64,000 bases of DNA from Ignavibacteria bacterium (GCA_016720145.1 JADJXV010000001.1:124001-188000), one strand, 5' to 3'. Counted from the first letter of the stretch, positions 9,684-18,506 are shown. The notes: generated from the letters alone by a model not told the origin. Made by a program: numbers and translations.

Positions 9684-11825
9684 ATGACTATGAAAAAACA
9701 TTTGATTCTCAGTCTTATAATACTTACCTCCATTGTTACACTTTCAAGCGAGCCGATGCAGATCGTCGAACGTGCGAAATTTTCGCTCTCGACGAAAGCC
9801 CCCCGCGAACTCAAGCTCAAAGCAGGCGATACCGTCAGCGTGCCCCTCACGATTACTATCGACAAGGGATGGCATGCATACGATATGCAACAAGAAGAGC
9901 GGAATAAAAAGTCAGCGATGGGTATGGGACCAATGGCACTCTCCGTAAGTCAACGCAAGTCAACAAACTTCAAAATCGGAAAAGTCCTTGCTCCGAAATC
10001 CGAACTCGGTTACGACTCGACTTTCGAAGTACCAATTGGGGAATATCATGGTAAAATTGATTTGAAAATACCGGTTTTAGTTAAACGTACTCTCAAAATT
10101 GGCTCATACAACGACTCGATAGAAGTAAGCATCCAAGTCTGTAATGTCGAAGGGATTTGTACGAATCTCATTAAGCTTTTTCCAGTAAAATTCGTTATAA
10201 CTGCTGAATCTGTCGGCGCTCTCGTCGAACCCGAAACTACTACCCCTGTCGAATCTCCAGCCATTACTCAAGCTGTAAGTACAAGCCACGGAACACATCT
10301 CTGTAATTTAGCTGATTGCGATTGTAAATGTGACCTTTGTAAGGATGCAAGGAAATCTGCCGACTCTCTAAAAGCATCGTCGCAACCTTCAACAAAATCT
10401 GATACTTCAACGAGTCAAGGCGGTTCAAATACAGTAACGACTAAATCGGGTCAACAAATTGATGATGTGAAGAAAAAAGGAGTATGGTCGTTTTTGTGGT
10501 TCGCTATGACTGCCGGTGCTGCAGCACTTCTCACTCCCTGTGTATTCCCGATGGTACCAATTACCGTATCATTTTTTACCAAACGTTCAGAAAAAGAAAA
10601 ATCAAAAGGATTACGTGATTCAATTGTCTATGCGCTTGGAATTATTGGTACTTTTACGGGATTGGGAATTTTACTTGCCGTACTTTTAGGGGCCGCAGGT
10701 ATTCAAGATTTTGCTGCTAACCCTTGGGTGAATGTTGGAATCGCTGTAATATTCTTGGTCTTTGCGATGAATTTATTCGGGGCATTTGAGATTCAAATAC
10801 CTACGTCAATTCTAAACAAACTGAACATGGCATCAACCGGAAGTGGACTTACCAGTGTACTTCTGATGGGGCTAACCTTCTCACTTACCAGCTTTACATG
10901 TACTGTGCCATTTGTGGGCTCCGCTCTCATAGCTGCTGCCGACGGTGAATGGTTCTACCCAATTATCGGTATGCTCGGTTTCTCAGGCACATTTGCGATA
11001 CCATTTTTTCTTCTTGCTTTATTTCCTTCAAAGTTATCAAAACTACCCAAAGCCGGCGGCTGGATGAACAACATGAAAGTCGTCATGGGTTTTCTCGAAA
11101 TCGCCGCTGCCATGAAATTCATCAGCAATTTTGAAATGGCGTGGAAATGGGGAATTCTTCCAAGGGATATGTTTCTAGCTGTGTGGATCGGTTGCAGTAT
11201 CCTTATAGTCATCTATGTACTTGGTGTATATCGTCTTAAATTGGATTCTCCAGTATCGAACGTGAGTGCTTTTCGTATAGTATGGGCGATATTTTTTGCG
11301 ACAATTACGATATATCTCATGACCGGACTATTTGGAGGAAAAACTCTCGGAACACTTGAAGCATTCTTACCGTCACCGGATTATGAGTTAATCATTGGTG
11401 GTGGAGATGCAACCGTAACGCCAATTCCACCAAAAGTCGGTGGAAAGAATAATGCAGCAGTAGAAGAAGAATGGTTCGCAGATTACAAAACAGCACTTGC
11501 TGAAGCAAAACGCTTGAATAAACCTATATTTATAGACTTTACTGGTGTCTTTTGTACGAATTGCCGTTGGATGGAAACAAATGTCTTTGTCAAGCCGGCT
11601 GTGAAAAATCTGATGGATGATTTGGTTCGCGTTCGACTCTATACTGATCGTAAATCCGATGCAGATAATTGGAACAAAGATATGATGATGAAACGTTTCA
11701 ATTCCATCGAATTACCGCTTTACGCAATCGTCAGCCCTGATGATAAGATATTAGAAACGCAATCATTTACAAGAAATCAAGCCGAGTTTATTGAGTTTAT
11801 CAATAAAGGTTCGGGAAAGAAATAA
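9684..11825 (+). CDS. dsbD: Thiol:disulfide interchange protein DsbD
   Basis: The protein has 713 residues. A signal peptide is followed by an nDsbD domain (to about residue 180) with the redox pair CNVEGIC, then a Cys/Ser/Thr/Lys-rich linker. The membrane domain (about 265-575) carries the two transport cysteines in LLTPCVFPMVP and SFTCTVPFVG, and a C-terminal thioredoxin-like domain (about 585-710) carries the active site FCTNCRW. DsbD moves electrons from cytoplasmic thioredoxin to periplasmic thiol-disulfide proteins and cytochrome c maturation. The architecture is complete and all expected cysteines are present. An oddity is the linker CNLADCDCKCDLC near residue 210, which has five clustered cysteines not found in the standard protein. 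ATG codons at 9684 and 9690 are both possible starts. It sits between the nDsbD-like gene and a pntA2-like gene. Confidence 0.95.
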   Translation: MTMKKHLILSLIILTSIVTLSSEPMQIVERAKFSLSTKAPRELKLKAGDTVSVPLTITIDKGWHAYDMQQEERNKKSAMGMGPMALSVSQRKSTNFKIGKVLAPKSELGYDSTFEVPIGEYHGKIDLKIPVLVKRTLKIGSYNDSIEVSIQVCNVEGICTNLIKLFPVKFVITAESVGALVEPETTTPVESPAITQAVSTSHGTHLCNLADCDCKCDLCKDARKSADSLKASSQPSTKSDTSTSQGGSNTVTTKSGQQIDDVKKKGVWSFLWFAMTAGAAALLTPCVFPMVPITVSFFTKRSEKEKSKGLRDSIVYALGIIGTFTGLGILLAVLLGAAGIQDFAANPWVNVGIAVIFLVFAMNLFGAFEIQIPTSILNKLNMASTGSGLTSVLLMGLTFSLTSFTCTVPFVGSALIAAADGEWFYPIIGMLGFSGTFAIPFFLLALFPSKLSKLPKAGGWMNNMKVVMGFLEIAAAMKFISNFEMAWKWGILPRDMFLAVWIGCSILIVIYVLGVYRLKLDSPVSNVSAFRIVWAIFFATITIYLMTGLFGGKTLGTLEAFLPSPDYELIIGGGDATVTPIPPKVGGKNNAAVEEEWFADYKTALAEAKRLNKPIFIDFTGVFCTNCRWMETNVFVKPAVKNLMDDLVRVRLYTDRKSDADNWNKDMMMKRFNSIELPLYAIVSPDDKILETQSFTRNQAEFIEFINKGSGKK

Positions 11826-11848
11826 TTATTAACCCATAAGGAAAACAC

Positions 11849-12157
11849 ATGACAGATATTTTTACTTCGCTCAGCAGTCATATTGAAATGGTGTATATCA
11901 TTATCCTCTCGATATTTGTGGGGATTGAAGTGATATCGAAGGTTCCTGCCGTTCTCCACACACCCCTCATGTCCGGCGCTAATGCCATTCACGGCGTGGT
12001 AATTGTCGGTGCAATTATCGTCATGGGACATGCCGAATGCCATAATATCCTCGCCCTCGTTCTCGGATTCCTCGCCGTCGTCCTCGGCACACTCAATGTA
12101 GTAGGAGGTTTCGTGGTGACCGACCGGATGCTTGAGATGTTTAAGAAGAAGAAGTAA
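11849..12157 (+). CDS. Orphan proton-translocating transhydrogenase 4-TM subunit (PntA2/PntAB type)
   Basis: This 102-residue protein has about three to four membrane segments and ends MLEMFKKKK. The stretch VPAVLHTPLMSGANAI, then GFLAVVLGTLNVVGGF and VTDRMLEMF, matches the small alpha-2 subunit (PF12769, 4-TM domain) of three-subunit NAD(P) transhydrogenases. That enzyme couples hydride transfer from NADH to NADP+ to proton movement and also needs PntA1 and PntB. Neither is adjacent: dsbD lies upstream (22-base gap) and a terminator follows immediately. The start has AAGGA about 8 bases upstream. The family match is strong. Whether it works with remote partners or has another role is unknown. 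Confidence 0.85.
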   Translation: MTDIFTSLSSHIEMVYIIILSIFVGIEVISKVPAVLHTPLMSGANAIHGVVIVGAIIVMGHAECHNILALVLGFLAVVLGTLNVVGGFVVTDRMLEMFKKKK

Positions 12158-12175
12158 CCTAAAAGTACAATAGAC

Positions 12176-12212
12176 AAAAGCCTCATTACGAACATGTAAT
12201 GAGGCTTTTTTT
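12176..12212. terminator. Bidirectional intrinsic terminator
   Basis: AAAAGCCTCATTAC (12176-12189) pairs with GTAATGAGGCTTTT after a 6-base loop, and a T tract follows. It separates the plus-strand dsbD/pntA2 unit from the minus-strand glycoside hydrolase gene ending at 12211. Confidence 0.9.
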
Positions 12213-14616
12213 ATTGGTAGGAATGACGGTACATTTTTATTTCTATACTAGTTGCGAAGATAGTTACTCTACCCTTAAAACCCCATAACAGTCGAGCAGA
12301 GTGAGTACTTGTGTATATTCGTTGACCAAGAATTGAATATACTTCCAGACGTGCATCCGGAGAATTCTTCAAGCAATCGAGAGCGATAACGCTGTTATTT
12401 CCTTGACGTGTAAATACTTGAATGATACGGTGCTCCGTTGCGTTGAATTCTTCGGCAGTCGATGTTCCAAGGGTGAGAGTAAGGAAAATTGTACTGTCAC
12501 AACCATTCGAAGTACGAACATGCTGCACATACTTCCCGGATGATGTATAGGTCACTCCGTTCAATGTGAAGGTACCGGCAGAAGTAATGTTCAGCTCGGA
12601 TGAAGTCGCAGGATAAACGGTAATTTCCGTCGAATCCTGATTGCTACATCCGTTGCTGTCGGTGTACGTATAGTAAATTCGCTTTATCCCAGCGCTTCCA
12701 AGCGAAGGACTAAACATTCCATCTTTTACACCCGTGCCTGAATATGTACCACCTAACGGACTGCCACCGGTCAACTTGATGGGTGAAGCATCAAAGCAGA
12801 CAGCTTTCGGAACATCGACCGTAAAGGTAACCTTAGGTTTGGGAAGAACTGTGAAAAATGCGGAATCTGAATTCCATAACCCATTGGCATCCGTGAAGGT
12901 ATAAAGAATCTTCCATCGTCCCTGTCCAACTTGAGACGGATAAAAATATCCATCCATGACTCCCATTCCTGAATATACTCCACCAAGAGGAGCCCCACCG
13001 GTGAGTTGAATTTTATCGCTACTGCTGCAAAGTGTAGTCTGAGAAGTAGCTGAATAAGTAACTATTGGAGGCGTGTTCCCGGTCTTGACATATTGTACCA
13101 CCAGAATGCTCATCGGTGGCAGAGAATACACTCCATTCGCATCCGGTGCTATTGTAGATTCTGAAATTACTTCGGCTGTAAGACCTGTAGTGGTAAGGAG
13201 TTTGGAAGCTATAACCGAATAACCGTTCATTCCGCTGAGTTGAAAGGGAATTGTCGAAGTCTTGTCACGATTCATAGTAATGACATTGACTTTTGAAGCA
13301 TCATTTGTTCCAAATGCGCTACTGCGAACAGAGTAGGGATTGTTATCCGAAGCAGTTGGCGAACTCGACGTGACAGATAGTGAATTATCTAACATCAGCG
13401 AACTCAGTCTCTTATACATCGCCGCTACCGGAAGCAATGAAAAGCTGCCGTCTGAATTTTTACGAATTGGGTGCCATATACTACTCGTCAGACCATACAC
13501 CCAATAATTCGAGCGTTCGAGGTTCGAAATCTGACTCATCGCCAGAATCAATTCAGTGGTCATGTGCGCGCCTTGCCATTGCATCGCCAGATCTTGTTCG
13601 GCTTGTGTGGGCGGGGGAGTCGCCGGAATATAATGCGCCTGATCGCCCATGATTAACACATATCCCTTTGATTTTGCGGCTATTGCGAGTTCTTTGATGC
13701 GTTTTTCGGCGGTGTTGACTCCTTGCGGCACTGAACCATTCACCACTTGTTCAGTAAGAAACGCATGTGCATTAATCGCGTACATTTTACCGGCAAGCTG
13801 CGAAGAATTCAGCACCGTCGTCACCCACGAAGAATTAGCATTCGCCGGTACAGTCACCGAAATCTGTATCGTCGGATCGATACTACGCATGGCATCAATA
13901 ATCGGGATAATTGTTGATACATAACCGTTTACGCCATTACTCCCAAATTCACCGGACATATAGGGTTCATTCCCCATATTCCATATTTTAATACTATATG
14001 GTTCCGGATGTCCATTTGCCGCCCGAATTGCTCCCCAGTCGGTGCCACCTCCCGGATTGGTGCCGTCATTTGGTGCATTGGCATATTCTACCCAATCTGC
14101 ATTGTGCATTGCTACGTTATCGAGAGCGCCTAACTGTTGGAGGGAAGTAAGGTTAGGAGTTGATTTATCATAAATAGGCACCATGATTTGTACATCACGC
14201 GGATGAACGCCACGGGCAGCAGTCATCGCCATGAATTCATCGAATCCAAACTCCATGACTTGCGGTGTGGTGGAAATTGGTCCCAGAATCTGTTGAGGAA
14301 TTCTGCTTTGAATCGGTCCAATAGACTTTTTCCAGTCGAATCCTACCGTAATTCCATTGGCAGGATAGCGAAGAGTGGACATCGGGAAGTCCTTGAATAA
14401 TGAATCAATTCCCGGAATAAATGTGCCCTTGGTAGTATGATACCCAAGTAAACCGTTTGGAGACGACAAACTCGACCGACAGTCATAGGTGATTCCAAGT
14501 AACAGCTTGGGATTATTCATAATTACCGATTGAGTGTTCACCGTAGTAGTCGCTATTTGAGAATAGCTTAGTGACGGTAGAGATAGAAAGAGGGCGATGA
14601 GGAGAATACGTCGCAT
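12211..14616 (-). CDS. Secreted glycoside-hydrolase-like protein with Ig-like repeats and probable sorting domain
   Basis: The ATG at 14616 gives a clear signal peptide (MRRILLIALFLSLPSLSYSQ). The frame runs back to 14676, but that would bury the signal. The first 500 or so residues look like a clan GH-A (beta/alpha)8 hydrolase. STLRYPANGITVGFDW and especially IWNMGNEPYM recall GH51/GH39-type enzymes, where the Glu of the NEP motif is the acid/base. An all-beta segment follows. Two tandem copies of a GG[AS]PLGG[VT]YSG[MT]GV module then appear, as seen in adhesive or sorting regions of Bacteroidota exoproteins. The C-terminal 75 residues (LEVYSILGQRIYTS...) look like a T9SS sorting domain. Extracellular polysaccharide hydrolysis, perhaps arabinose-containing, is inferred. 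The exact family is unsure. Confidence 0.7.
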   Translation of the reverse strand: MRRILLIALFLSLPSLSYSQIATTTVNTQSVIMNNPKLLLGITYDCRSSLSSPNGLLGYHTTKGTFIPGIDSLFKDFPMSTLRYPANGITVGFDWKKSIGPIQSRIPQQILGPISTTPQVMEFGFDEFMAMTAARGVHPRDVQIMVPIYDKSTPNLTSLQQLGALDNVAMHNADWVEYANAPNDGTNPGGGTDWGAIRAANGHPEPYSIKIWNMGNEPYMSGEFGSNGVNGYVSTIIPIIDAMRSIDPTIQISVTVPANANSSWVTTVLNSSQLAGKMYAINAHAFLTEQVVNGSVPQGVNTAEKRIKELAIAAKSKGYVLIMGDQAHYIPATPPPTQAEQDLAMQWQGAHMTTELILAMSQISNLERSNYWVYGLTSSIWHPIRKNSDGSFSLLPVAAMYKRLSSLMLDNSLSVTSSSPTASDNNPYSVRSSAFGTNDASKVNVITMNRDKTSTIPFQLSGMNGYSVIASKLLTTTGLTAEVISESTIAPDANGVYSLPPMSILVVQYVKTGNTPPIVTYSATSQTTLCSSSDKIQLTGGAPLGGVYSGMGVMDGYFYPSQVGQGRWKILYTFTDANGLWNSDSAFFTVLPKPKVTFTVDVPKAVCFDASPIKLTGGSPLGGTYSGTGVKDGMFSPSLGSAGIKRIYYTYTDSNGCSNQDSTEITVYPATSSELNITSAGTFTLNGVTYTSSGKYVQHVRTSNGCDSTIFLTLTLGTSTAEEFNATEHRIIQVFTRQGNNSVIALDCLKNSPDARLEVYSILGQRIYTSTHSARLLWGFKGRVTIFATSIEIKMYRHSYQ

Positions 14617-14727
14617 CTTGGATGGTAGATTGTATAGTAAAGTATTCATAGTAGTATATGGTATAGTAGTTAACAAAATGTATGTTTATAATTGACGTGT
14701 GTTTGGGATAACAACTTCGACACATTC

Positions 14728-14917
14728 GAAGCCCAACGGGCTTCAATTTCAATAGCCCCGCATGAAATGCGGGGGAAGGATAGTCAAGTAAACCCAAACC
14801 CCGAAGGGGTTTAATTACGCCCATACCGTCATTAAACCCCTTCGGGGTTTTTGAGGAACGCTGCATTTTTCCACCGATTTCATCGGTGGTTATTGAAGTT
14901 CATCCCTTTCAGGGATG
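14728..14917. repeat. Cluster of six short perfect palindromes
   Basis: The 588-base gap between 14617 and 15204 contains six hairpins: 14728-14744 (GAAGCCC-AAC-GGGCTTC), 14756-14774 (CCCCGCATGAAATGCGGGG), 14796-14812 and 14834-14850 (both AAACCCC...GGGGTTT, differing only in the loop), 14871-14889 (CCACCGATTTCATCGGTGG) and 14901-14917 (CATCCCTTTCAGGGATG). Each is a perfect stem of 7-8 bp with a 3-base loop, and the stem sequences differ from one another. Such sets resemble REP-like or short-palindrome elements in other genomes. No REP-type Y1 transposase is in the window. The rest of the gap holds only a possible 40-codon frame. Confidence 0.8.
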
Positions 14918-14972
14918 GAGAACGTGTATTGTATATTGAGCTCAATCTATCGTAAATGTAATCTTGAATAGT

Positions 14973-15095
14973 ATGAGAGATGATTATCCCGAACTCATGG
15001 TAATTGACATGGACGAACAGTTCTTTCTCCTCCGGATTCGCGCGCTTCCGAAAGTTCAATCGCTGACGTTACTTGTTGAGAAGAAAGGTGACTGA
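14973..15095 (+). CDS. Possible 40-residue small protein or gene remnant
   Basis: An ATG at 14973 opens a 40-codon frame (MRDDYPELMVIDMDEQFFLL...) ending TGA at 15095, just after the palindrome cluster and before the mutase. It has no recognisable domain, no Shine-Dalgarno sequence and no signal peptide. It could be a remnant or chance. Confidence 0.2.
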   Translation: MRDDYPELMVIDMDEQFFLLRIRALPKVQSLTLLVEKKGD

Positions 15096-15204
15096 GAAAA
15101 TTCCGTTACAACATTATTCTAAAAAACTTTATCTCACTCACAGAATTGAGTATTTTTGTAACTATATATCAACATTCAATATTTTTGACGCATTTCTACC
15201 TCCT

Positions 15205-17220
15205 ATGAAACATTCGACTACTCTTTCTCAAGATGTACAATCCGACCAATCCACAGCTCTCAACGCACTCCGCGACGCAATAGCCGAACTCGAAAAACAC
15301 TTCCATCCGCAGTCCAAAGCGATTTTGGATGGTTGGGAAGCGAAGAAAGGCAATTATAAAAGCGAGAATTTCAGTTATTTCGTACGTGGGAAAGAAATTA
15401 AAGTAGCGAACTTCACCGAATCACTCTCTCATTCCCAAATCCCCAAAATCGCCGTTCCGAAGTTCGAAAACTGGGGCGATATACTCGAATGGTCGATGAA
15501 GGAAAATTTCCCGGGTGAATTTCCCTATACCGCCGGCGTGTTTCCGTTCAAACGTCAGGGCGAAGACCCAACGCGGATGTTTGCCGGTGAAGGCGGACCC
15601 GAGCGGACAAATAGGCGATTCCACTATGTGAGTAAAGGCATGCCCGCAGCGCGCTTGGCGACAGCGTTTGATAGCGTGACGCTCTATGGCGAAGATCCCG
15701 ATGAGCGTCCTGATATCTATGGGAAAGTAGGGAATTCAGGTGTGTCGATTGCGACGCTTGATGATGCAAAAAAACTCTATTCGGGTTTTGATTTATGTTC
15801 GCCAACGACCTCTGTTTCGATGACCATTAATGGTCCGGCTCCCATGCTCCTCGCATTTTTTATGAATGCAGCCATCGACCAACAATGCGAGAAGTATATT
15901 ATAGAGAATAACTTACAAGATGAAGTAAATAGTAAATTGGATGCAATCTTTGCCGCCAAAGGACAATCGCGTCCGCTGTATAGAAATGTAAACGTCGTCG
16001 GTGAAGAATTACCGGAAGGGAATAATGGTCTCGGACTGATGCTGCTTGGTGTGACGGGCGATCAGGTATTGCCGGCTGATGTATATGCTGAGTGCAAAAC
16101 ACGCGCGCTGCAATCGGTGCGTGGAACAGTCCAAGCCGATATTTTAAAAGAAGATCAAGCGCAGAACACGTGTATTTTCTCAACGGAATTCGCCTTGCGG
16201 ATGATGGGCGACATGCAGCAGTATTTCATCGACAAGAGTGTACGGAATTTCTATTCGGTGTCGATTTCCGGGTATCATATTGCTGAGGCGGGCGCGAATC
16301 CCATTACACAGCTTGCACTTACGCTCTCGAATGGATTCACCTACGTCGAGTATTATCTCTCACGTGGGATGAAGATTGATGATTTTGCGCCGAACTTATC
16401 GTTCTTTTTCTCGAATGGAATTGATCCGGAATATTCGGTTATTGGTCGGGTAGCGCGGAGGATTTGGGCTCGCGCGATGAAAAACCGCTACGGCGGCAAT
16501 GAAAGTTCGCAAATGCTGAAATATCACATTCAGACTTCCGGCAGGTCGCTTCACGCACAAGAGATAGATTTCAACGACATACGCACAACACTTCAAGCAC
16601 TTTATGCCATTTATGACAATTGTAATTCTCTCCATACCAATGCCTATGACGAGGCGATTACAACTCCAACCGAAGAGTCGGTGCGCCGTGCGGTGGCGAT
16701 TCAACTGATTATCAACCGCGAACTCGGATTAGCGAAAAATGAGAATCCACTTCAAGGTTCGTTTATCATCGAAGAATTGACTGATTTGGTTGAGGATGCT
16801 GTACTTACGGAATTCACAAGAATAGCAGAACGTGGTGGAGTACTCGGTGCGATGGAAACGATGTATCAGCGGAATAAAATTCAAGAGGAGTCTCTTTATT
16901 ACGAAACGCTGAAGCATACAGGAGAATATCCAATCATCGGTGTCAATACATTCCTGAGTTCGACCGGCTCGCCGACCATTCTCCCAAAAGAAGTCATTCG
17001 CTCGACCGATGAAGAAAAGCAACAGCAAATCACCAATCTCCGCGCCTTCCAAAGCCGTAATGCAGATTCCCTCGCCGGCGCGCTTCAATCCCTGAAAACA
17101 ACAGCCGTACAAAACGCAAATATCTTCGCCGCCCTCATGGAAGCTGCGAAGGTATGTTCGCTTGGGCAGATGTCGGGGGCGTTGTATTCTGTGGGTGGGC
17201 AGTATCGGAGGAATATGTGA
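15205..17220 (+). CDS. Stand-alone acyl-CoA mutase catalytic domain of the IcmF lineage
   Basis: The ATG at 15205 gives 671 residues. The open frame extends back to 15073, but those residues are not family-like. The sequence is a cobalamin-dependent methylmalonyl-CoA mutase-family TIM barrel. PYTAGVFPFKR, DPTRMFAGEGGPERTN, GTVQADILKEDQAQNTCIF and SISGYHIAEAG (His358) are nearly identical in style to the C-terminal mutase part of fused isobutyryl-CoA mutase (IcmF). Classical methylmalonyl-CoA mutase has a different substrate loop. IcmF is normally about 1090 residues with N-terminal B12-binding and G-protein chaperone domains, and both are missing here and from the neighbours. It must use a separately encoded B12-binding subunit or be non-functional. 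The family is sure. The substrate (isobutyryl/n-butyryl-CoA) is inferred. Confidence 0.85.
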   Translation: MKHSTTLSQDVQSDQSTALNALRDAIAELEKHFHPQSKAILDGWEAKKGNYKSENFSYFVRGKEIKVANFTESLSHSQIPKIAVPKFENWGDILEWSMKENFPGEFPYTAGVFPFKRQGEDPTRMFAGEGGPERTNRRFHYVSKGMPAARLATAFDSVTLYGEDPDERPDIYGKVGNSGVSIATLDDAKKLYSGFDLCSPTTSVSMTINGPAPMLLAFFMNAAIDQQCEKYIIENNLQDEVNSKLDAIFAAKGQSRPLYRNVNVVGEELPEGNNGLGLMLLGVTGDQVLPADVYAECKTRALQSVRGTVQADILKEDQAQNTCIFSTEFALRMMGDMQQYFIDKSVRNFYSVSISGYHIAEAGANPITQLALTLSNGFTYVEYYLSRGMKIDDFAPNLSFFFSNGIDPEYSVIGRVARRIWARAMKNRYGGNESSQMLKYHIQTSGRSLHAQEIDFNDIRTTLQALYAIYDNCNSLHTNAYDEAITTPTEESVRRAVAIQLIINRELGLAKNENPLQGSFIIEELTDLVEDAVLTEFTRIAERGGVLGAMETMYQRNKIQEESLYYETLKHTGEYPIIGVNTFLSSTGSPTILPKEVIRSTDEEKQQQITNLRAFQSRNADSLAGALQSLKTTAVQNANIFAALMEAAKVCSLGQMSGALYSVGGQYRRNM

Positions 17221-17247
17221 GATGGACAAACTTTATTTAACAATAGT

Positions 17248-17553
17248 ATGAACGCTTTTCCAAACATAGCTGAAGGAGAAGTTGAATCCGTACAGTTCGA
17301 CCATACCTGCATACACGTCACTATGACCGACGGTCGCACGATTAGCGTACCATTAAGTTGGTACCCACGGTTGCAACATGCTACTACAGATGAACTTAAC
17401 AATTGGGAACTATGCGGTGGTGGTTACGGTATCCACTGGGAGCAGCTTGATGAGGATCTGAGTATTCAAGGGTTGCTTGCCGGAAGCAAAAGCGGCGAAT
17501 CTCAGGCATCGTTTGAGAAGTGGCTTGCAAACAGAAAACAAAACAATCAGTAA
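17248..17553 (+). CDS. DUF2442 family protein
   Basis: This 101-residue protein has the DUF2442 (PF10387) pattern. An N-terminal strand pair (VESVQFDHTCIHVTMTDGRT) is followed by VPLSWYPRLQHAT and GGGYGIHWEQLDEDLSIQGL. Members are small soluble proteins, some encoded next to a DUF4160 partner in toxin-antitoxin-like pairs. No DUF4160 gene is adjacent here. The C-terminus is extended by about 20 polar residues (SQASFEKWLANRK). It starts 27 bases after the mutase and could be read from the same transcript. Function is unknown. Confidence 0.8.
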   Translation: MNAFPNIAEGEVESVQFDHTCIHVTMTDGRTISVPLSWYPRLQHATTDELNNWELCGGGYGIHWEQLDEDLSIQGLLAGSKSGESQASFEKWLANRKQNNQ

Positions 17554-17735
17554 AAGATAACTCTCAAGAACAACAATTTCATTCTAAAAAATATCCATGT
17601 TCAGTTTTTCAAGAGTATCGGAAGCGCTACGATATTGATACCTAAAAGCAATTATTAAAACTATTCAAGGCATTCTAAATTAAAGAATTATAACTTTATA
17701 CAACATCACTAAAAATCTCCTCTTTATTTCAATTC

Positions 17736-18194
17736 ATGCCTACACATCCACAACCCAATCCTCCTCTTCACACCTTCGGCACTCCTCCAATTGATGGAAA
17801 GTATGCTCTGCGCGAAGCAGTATATGCAATCGTTCGTGAAAATGATATGATTGCAGCCGTACACACTCCGCGCGGCTATTTCCTGCCCGGTGGTGGGATT
17901 GAAGAGAATGAATCCATTCAGGAAGCGTTGGTGCGGGAAGTATTTGAAGAACTCGGCTGGGCGATTATTATTCATGATACGCTTCCTGTGGTGCAGCAGT
18001 ATCTGTTTTCAGTCGCAAAACAAACGCATTATTTGACCAATGCGCATTTTTATCATACTACGTTTTGTGCTGAACTATGTGAACCATTCGAGGAAGATCA
18101 CGAGCTGGTGTGGCTTCAACAAGCTGAGGCGGAAGAAAAGCTTGTTACGGAGTCGATGAGGTGGGCGGTGAAGCAGGTGGGAAGGAGAGAGTAG
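17736..18194 (+). CDS. Nudix hydrolase
   Basis: This 152-residue protein contains a complete Nudix box, G-x5-E-x7-REVFEELGW, at about residues 50-72. The catalytic Glu residues are in REVFEE. Nudix enzymes cleave nucleoside diphosphates linked to another moiety, using Mg2+. The flanking regions (YALREAVYAIVRENDMIAAV, YFLPGGGIEE) fit a compact MutT-like fold. The start is a plain ATG after an A/T-rich leader with no strong ribosome-binding site. The 182 bases before it hold no other feature I can name. The substrate cannot be inferred. Confidence 0.9.
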   Translation: MPTHPQPNPPLHTFGTPPIDGKYALREAVYAIVRENDMIAAVHTPRGYFLPGGGIEENESIQEALVREVFEELGWAIIIHDTLPVVQQYLFSVAKQTHYLTNAHFYHTTFCAELCEPFEEDHELVWLQQAEAEEKLVTESMRWAVKQVGRRE

Positions 18195-18204
18195 CTGAAT
18201 ACAT

Positions 18205-18455
18205 TTCCTGTCCGGTTGGTTGTTACAACCGACTGGACGGGAATTCGGGGTTTTTTTCTACACGTAGAGACGCAAAATCTTGGGTCTCTACAGGATAGGC
18301 GGATTGTCATTTCCCGTCCGGTCGGTTGGAAACAACCGACCGGACGGGAATTCGGTTTTTTTTTCTACACGTAGAGACGCAAAATCTTGCGTTTCTACAG
18401 GATAGGCGGATTATCATTTCCTTCGGTCGGTTGTAGCAACCGACCGTACGGGAAA
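18205..18455. repeat. Tandem block of large palindromes (about 105-bp unit)
   Basis: Three copies of a long palindrome built on GGTCGGTTG...CAACCGACC lie at 18207-18243, 18311-18350 and 18418-18454, spaced 104 and 107 bases apart. The middle copy is a perfect 18-bp stem with a 4-base loop. Between them are two copies of a second palindrome (18264-18291 and 18371-18398) built on GTAGAGACGCAAAATCTT. That second element resembles a dispersed repeat I recall from many Bacteroidota genomes. The first two large hairpins are followed by T tracts and may also end transcription of the Nudix gene. Confidence 0.85.
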
Positions 18456-18506
18456 TTCGTTATTTCATTGATCATTAAAGAATTATATTTCTCTTAAAAG
18501 GTGCGT

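Noticed and set aside
12211..12300. Possible frameshift at the C-terminus of the glycoside-hydrolase-like protein
   Set aside because: The end differs from standard sorting domains, but the frame reads as a plausible strand pair (GRVTIFATSIEIKMYRHS) and no alternative frame gives a better ending.
16729..17229. Long minus-strand open frame of 166 codons opposite the mutase
   Set aside because: It lies wholly within a well-conserved gene on the other strand and has no protein-like features. Similar shadow frames lie opposite nuoG (59211-59735) and the hydroxylases.
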